Shown here: positions 6,511-6,721 of the stretch, piece by piece
Layout of the letters: every line of letters begins with the position of its first letter
Numbering within the stretch: position 1 is the stretch's first letter
Origin: Pseudomonadota bacterium
GTDB lineage: Bacteria > Pseudomonadota > Gammaproteobacteria > Xanthomonadales > Xanthomonadaceae
Length of the DNA: 6,721 nt
Assembly: GCA_023453655.1 (NCBI GenBank)
Contig: JAEXTE010000248.1
Coordinates: forward strand, 1 to 6,721
Reading direction: 5' to 3'
Translations under genes and position numbers: made by a program
Notes under the pieces: generated by a model
What the model was told of the DNA's origin: nothing
Seen by the model: the letters and a program-made list of their open reading frames with translations, nothing else
The model's database searches: none

Positions 6511-6721
6511 ATGCAGACCGCAGTCCCCATCGCGCGCGAGGCCGAGGCCCTGCCGCAGCCCTACCTGCTGTTCCTGGGCGACATCACCGAGCCCGGCTAC
6601 GCCAAGACCGCGTATGGCCTGCGCGACTGGGCGCCCGAACGCTGCGTGGGCGAGTACCGCTGCGCGGGCGGCACGGTCAGCGCCGGCCTGCCGGCGATGA
6701 CGCCGGCGCGCGCGCGCATGC
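6511..6721 (+). CDS. dgcN: DgcN-family (DUF1611) D-glutamate N-acetyltransferase, N-terminal part
   Basis: Seventy codons are visible before the window ends, so the gene is partial. The N-terminal stretch PYLLFLGDITEPGYAKTAYG followed by LRDWAPERCVGEYR matches the opening of DUF1611 proteins: a LLFLGD strand, an AKTA-G-DW helix and a CVG strand, then a G-AGLPAMTPA segment. The family is now known as DgcN, which acetylates D-glutamate to N-acetyl-D-glutamate, the substrate of DgcA. ATG 6511 is the only plausible start in the 58-bp gap. Its Shine-Dalgarno is poor (AGGGA at 6491-6495, about 15 nt away), so translation may depend on the upstream message. The C-terminal domain, which carries most of the conserved nucleotide- or cofactor-binding region in this family, lies outside the window and cannot be checked. 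Confidence 0.8.
   Translation, partial: MQTAVPIAREAEALPQPYLLFLGDITEPGYAKTAYGLRDWAPERCVGEYRCAGGTVSAGLPAMTPARARM

Noticed and set aside
4071..6530. Minus-strand open frame of 819 codons opposite the TonB receptor gene
   Set aside because: The translation is a low-complexity run of R, G, A, V, D and H typical of the antisense of a high-GC gene, with no family motifs, while the plus strand encodes a complete, motif-bearing receptor.

Overview
The window reads as a compact, all-plus-strand gene cluster from a high-GC Gram-negative bacterium. The outer-membrane TonB-dependent receptor and the lipoprotein signal show an outer membrane. Strong G/C bias at third codon positions and the style of the proteins suggest a gammaproteobacterium near Lysobacter, Luteimonas or Xanthomonas (Lysobacteraceae). 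That placement is an impression from the sequence, not the result of a search.

Layout: (1) 28-1029, an enolase-superfamily epimerase/racemase of the dipeptide epimerase group, best matched to DgcA (N-acetyl-D-glutamate racemase). (2) 1026-2303, a POT/PTR2-like MFS transporter whose GTG start overlaps the dgcA stop by 4 bp. (3) 2314-4017, an exported lipoprotein of the N-acyl-D-amino-acid deacylase (D-aminoacylase) family, whose Shine-Dalgarno overlaps the transporter stop codon. (4) 4018-4115, the only AT-rich stretch, holding a likely sigma70 promoter (TTGACA), two adjacent perfect palindromes over the -10/start region and a small leader hairpin. (5) 4116-6452, a TonB-dependent outer-membrane receptor. 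(6) 6511 to the window edge, the first 70 codons of a DUF1611/DgcN family protein (D-glutamate N-acetyltransferase).

The interpretation is a D-amino-acid, most likely D-glutamate, scavenging module. The receptor would bring an N-acylated or peptide-linked D-amino-acid compound across the outer membrane. The lipoprotein deacylase would act on it in the periplasm, and the POT-like carrier would take the product across the inner membrane. DgcN would acetylate D-Glu to N-acetyl-D-Glu, and DgcA would racemise that to N-acetyl-L-Glu, an arginine-pathway metabolite or a source of L-Glu after deacetylation. The DgcN/DgcA pathway is established in other bacteria. Its combination here with a TonB receptor, a surface-side deacylase and a divergent POT carrier is inferred from gene order.

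Two proteins are atypical at functional sites. The deacylase lacks the HxH metal motif at the end of its first strand. The POT-like carrier lacks the ExxER and TM4 lysine coupling residues and the usual bacterial HA/HB helix insertion. These, plus the promoter palindromes, are the most useful leads. No RNA genes, insertion sequences, CRISPR arrays or frameshifts were seen.
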